64,000 nucleotides of DNA, taken from Hippopus hippopus. Its lineage: Eukaryota > Mollusca > Bivalvia > Cardiida > Cardiidae. Of the stretch, positions 63,948 through 64,000 are shown piece by piece (position 1 is the stretch's first letter; each line of letters begins with the position of its first letter). The stretch is from contig OX328108.1 of the NCBI GenBank assembly GCA_946811185.2, forward strand, positions 40,194,357 to 40,258,356, in the 5' to 3' direction. The notes under the pieces are model-generated. The model was not told where the DNA came from, did not search any database, and saw nothing but the letters and a program-made list of their open reading frames with translations. The translations under genes were made by a program, and so were the position numbers.

Positions 63948-64000
63948 AATGGCATTAATGAAGATCAGCCCACACAGAACATACAGTCTGATCTTTGATC
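63948..64000. repeat. Family B fragment cut by the window edge
   Basis: CACACAGAACATACAGTCTG and GATCTTTGATC are half of a family B hairpin. The 150 bp before it shows nothing recognised. Confidence 0.5.

Overview
The window looks like AT-rich, repeat-saturated nuclear DNA from a marine bivalve mollusc, possibly a heterodont clam. The species is not determinable by reading alone. Support comes from GT-AG introns of several kilobases, tRNA-headed SINEs, a Ty3/Gypsy element whose primer-binding site reads TGGTGTCAGAAGT, and non-autonomous elements with the Pearl/helentron-like design known from bivalves (short inverted ends, a CCGT-type microsatellite, a tandem core and a 3' hairpin). Most of the sequence is transposon-derived.

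One host gene is convincing. On the + strand, seven exons between 16326 and 42961 have compatible phases and GT/AG borders. They encode the end of a signal peptide, a cysteine-rich module, a 24-nt micro-exon, two sushi/CCP modules, one transmembrane helix and a long charged cytoplasmic tail with a stop at 42959-42961. The exon carrying the start codon was not found. The protein is a single-pass surface receptor. Its N-terminal cysteine spacing recalls short TNF-receptor domains, and its tail has short TRAF-site-like motifs; that identity is a hypothesis.

The second coding locus is a 4.48-kb Ty3/Gypsy retrotransposon on the - strand (57738-62215). It has a 216-bp 5' LTR, primer-binding site, gag with zinc knuckles, protease, RT, RNase H, integrase and a polypurine tract. 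The reading frame breaks once, exactly at the RT active site, and the 3' LTR is cut to 108 bp, all identical to the matching part of the 5' LTR.

The remaining sequence is layered non-autonomous DNA. Family A is a roughly 230-bp element flanked by TTAA with a near-perfect hairpin of about 65 bp at its centre; I count more than 40 whole or partial copies in both orientations. Family B is a second TTAA-flanked element with a different hairpin. Family C is an approximately 260-bp inverted-ended element. Families D, F, I and P share the helentron-like design but differ in ends, while D and F share core sequence. There is also a fold-back mariner derivative (6488-7490), a hAT-like element (1418-2224) and a 2.8-kb giant inverted repeat around an 82-bp minisatellite (21389-24215). 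Several nested insertions give relative ages and show target sites directly: TTAA for A and B, and T-rich sites for D and F. About half of the family A copies lie in the introns of the receptor gene, so its pre-mRNA would carry many long hairpins.

No tRNA gene, rRNA gene or CRISPR array was found. Most short open frames are translations of the family A hairpin or of helentron-type cores and are not reported as genes.
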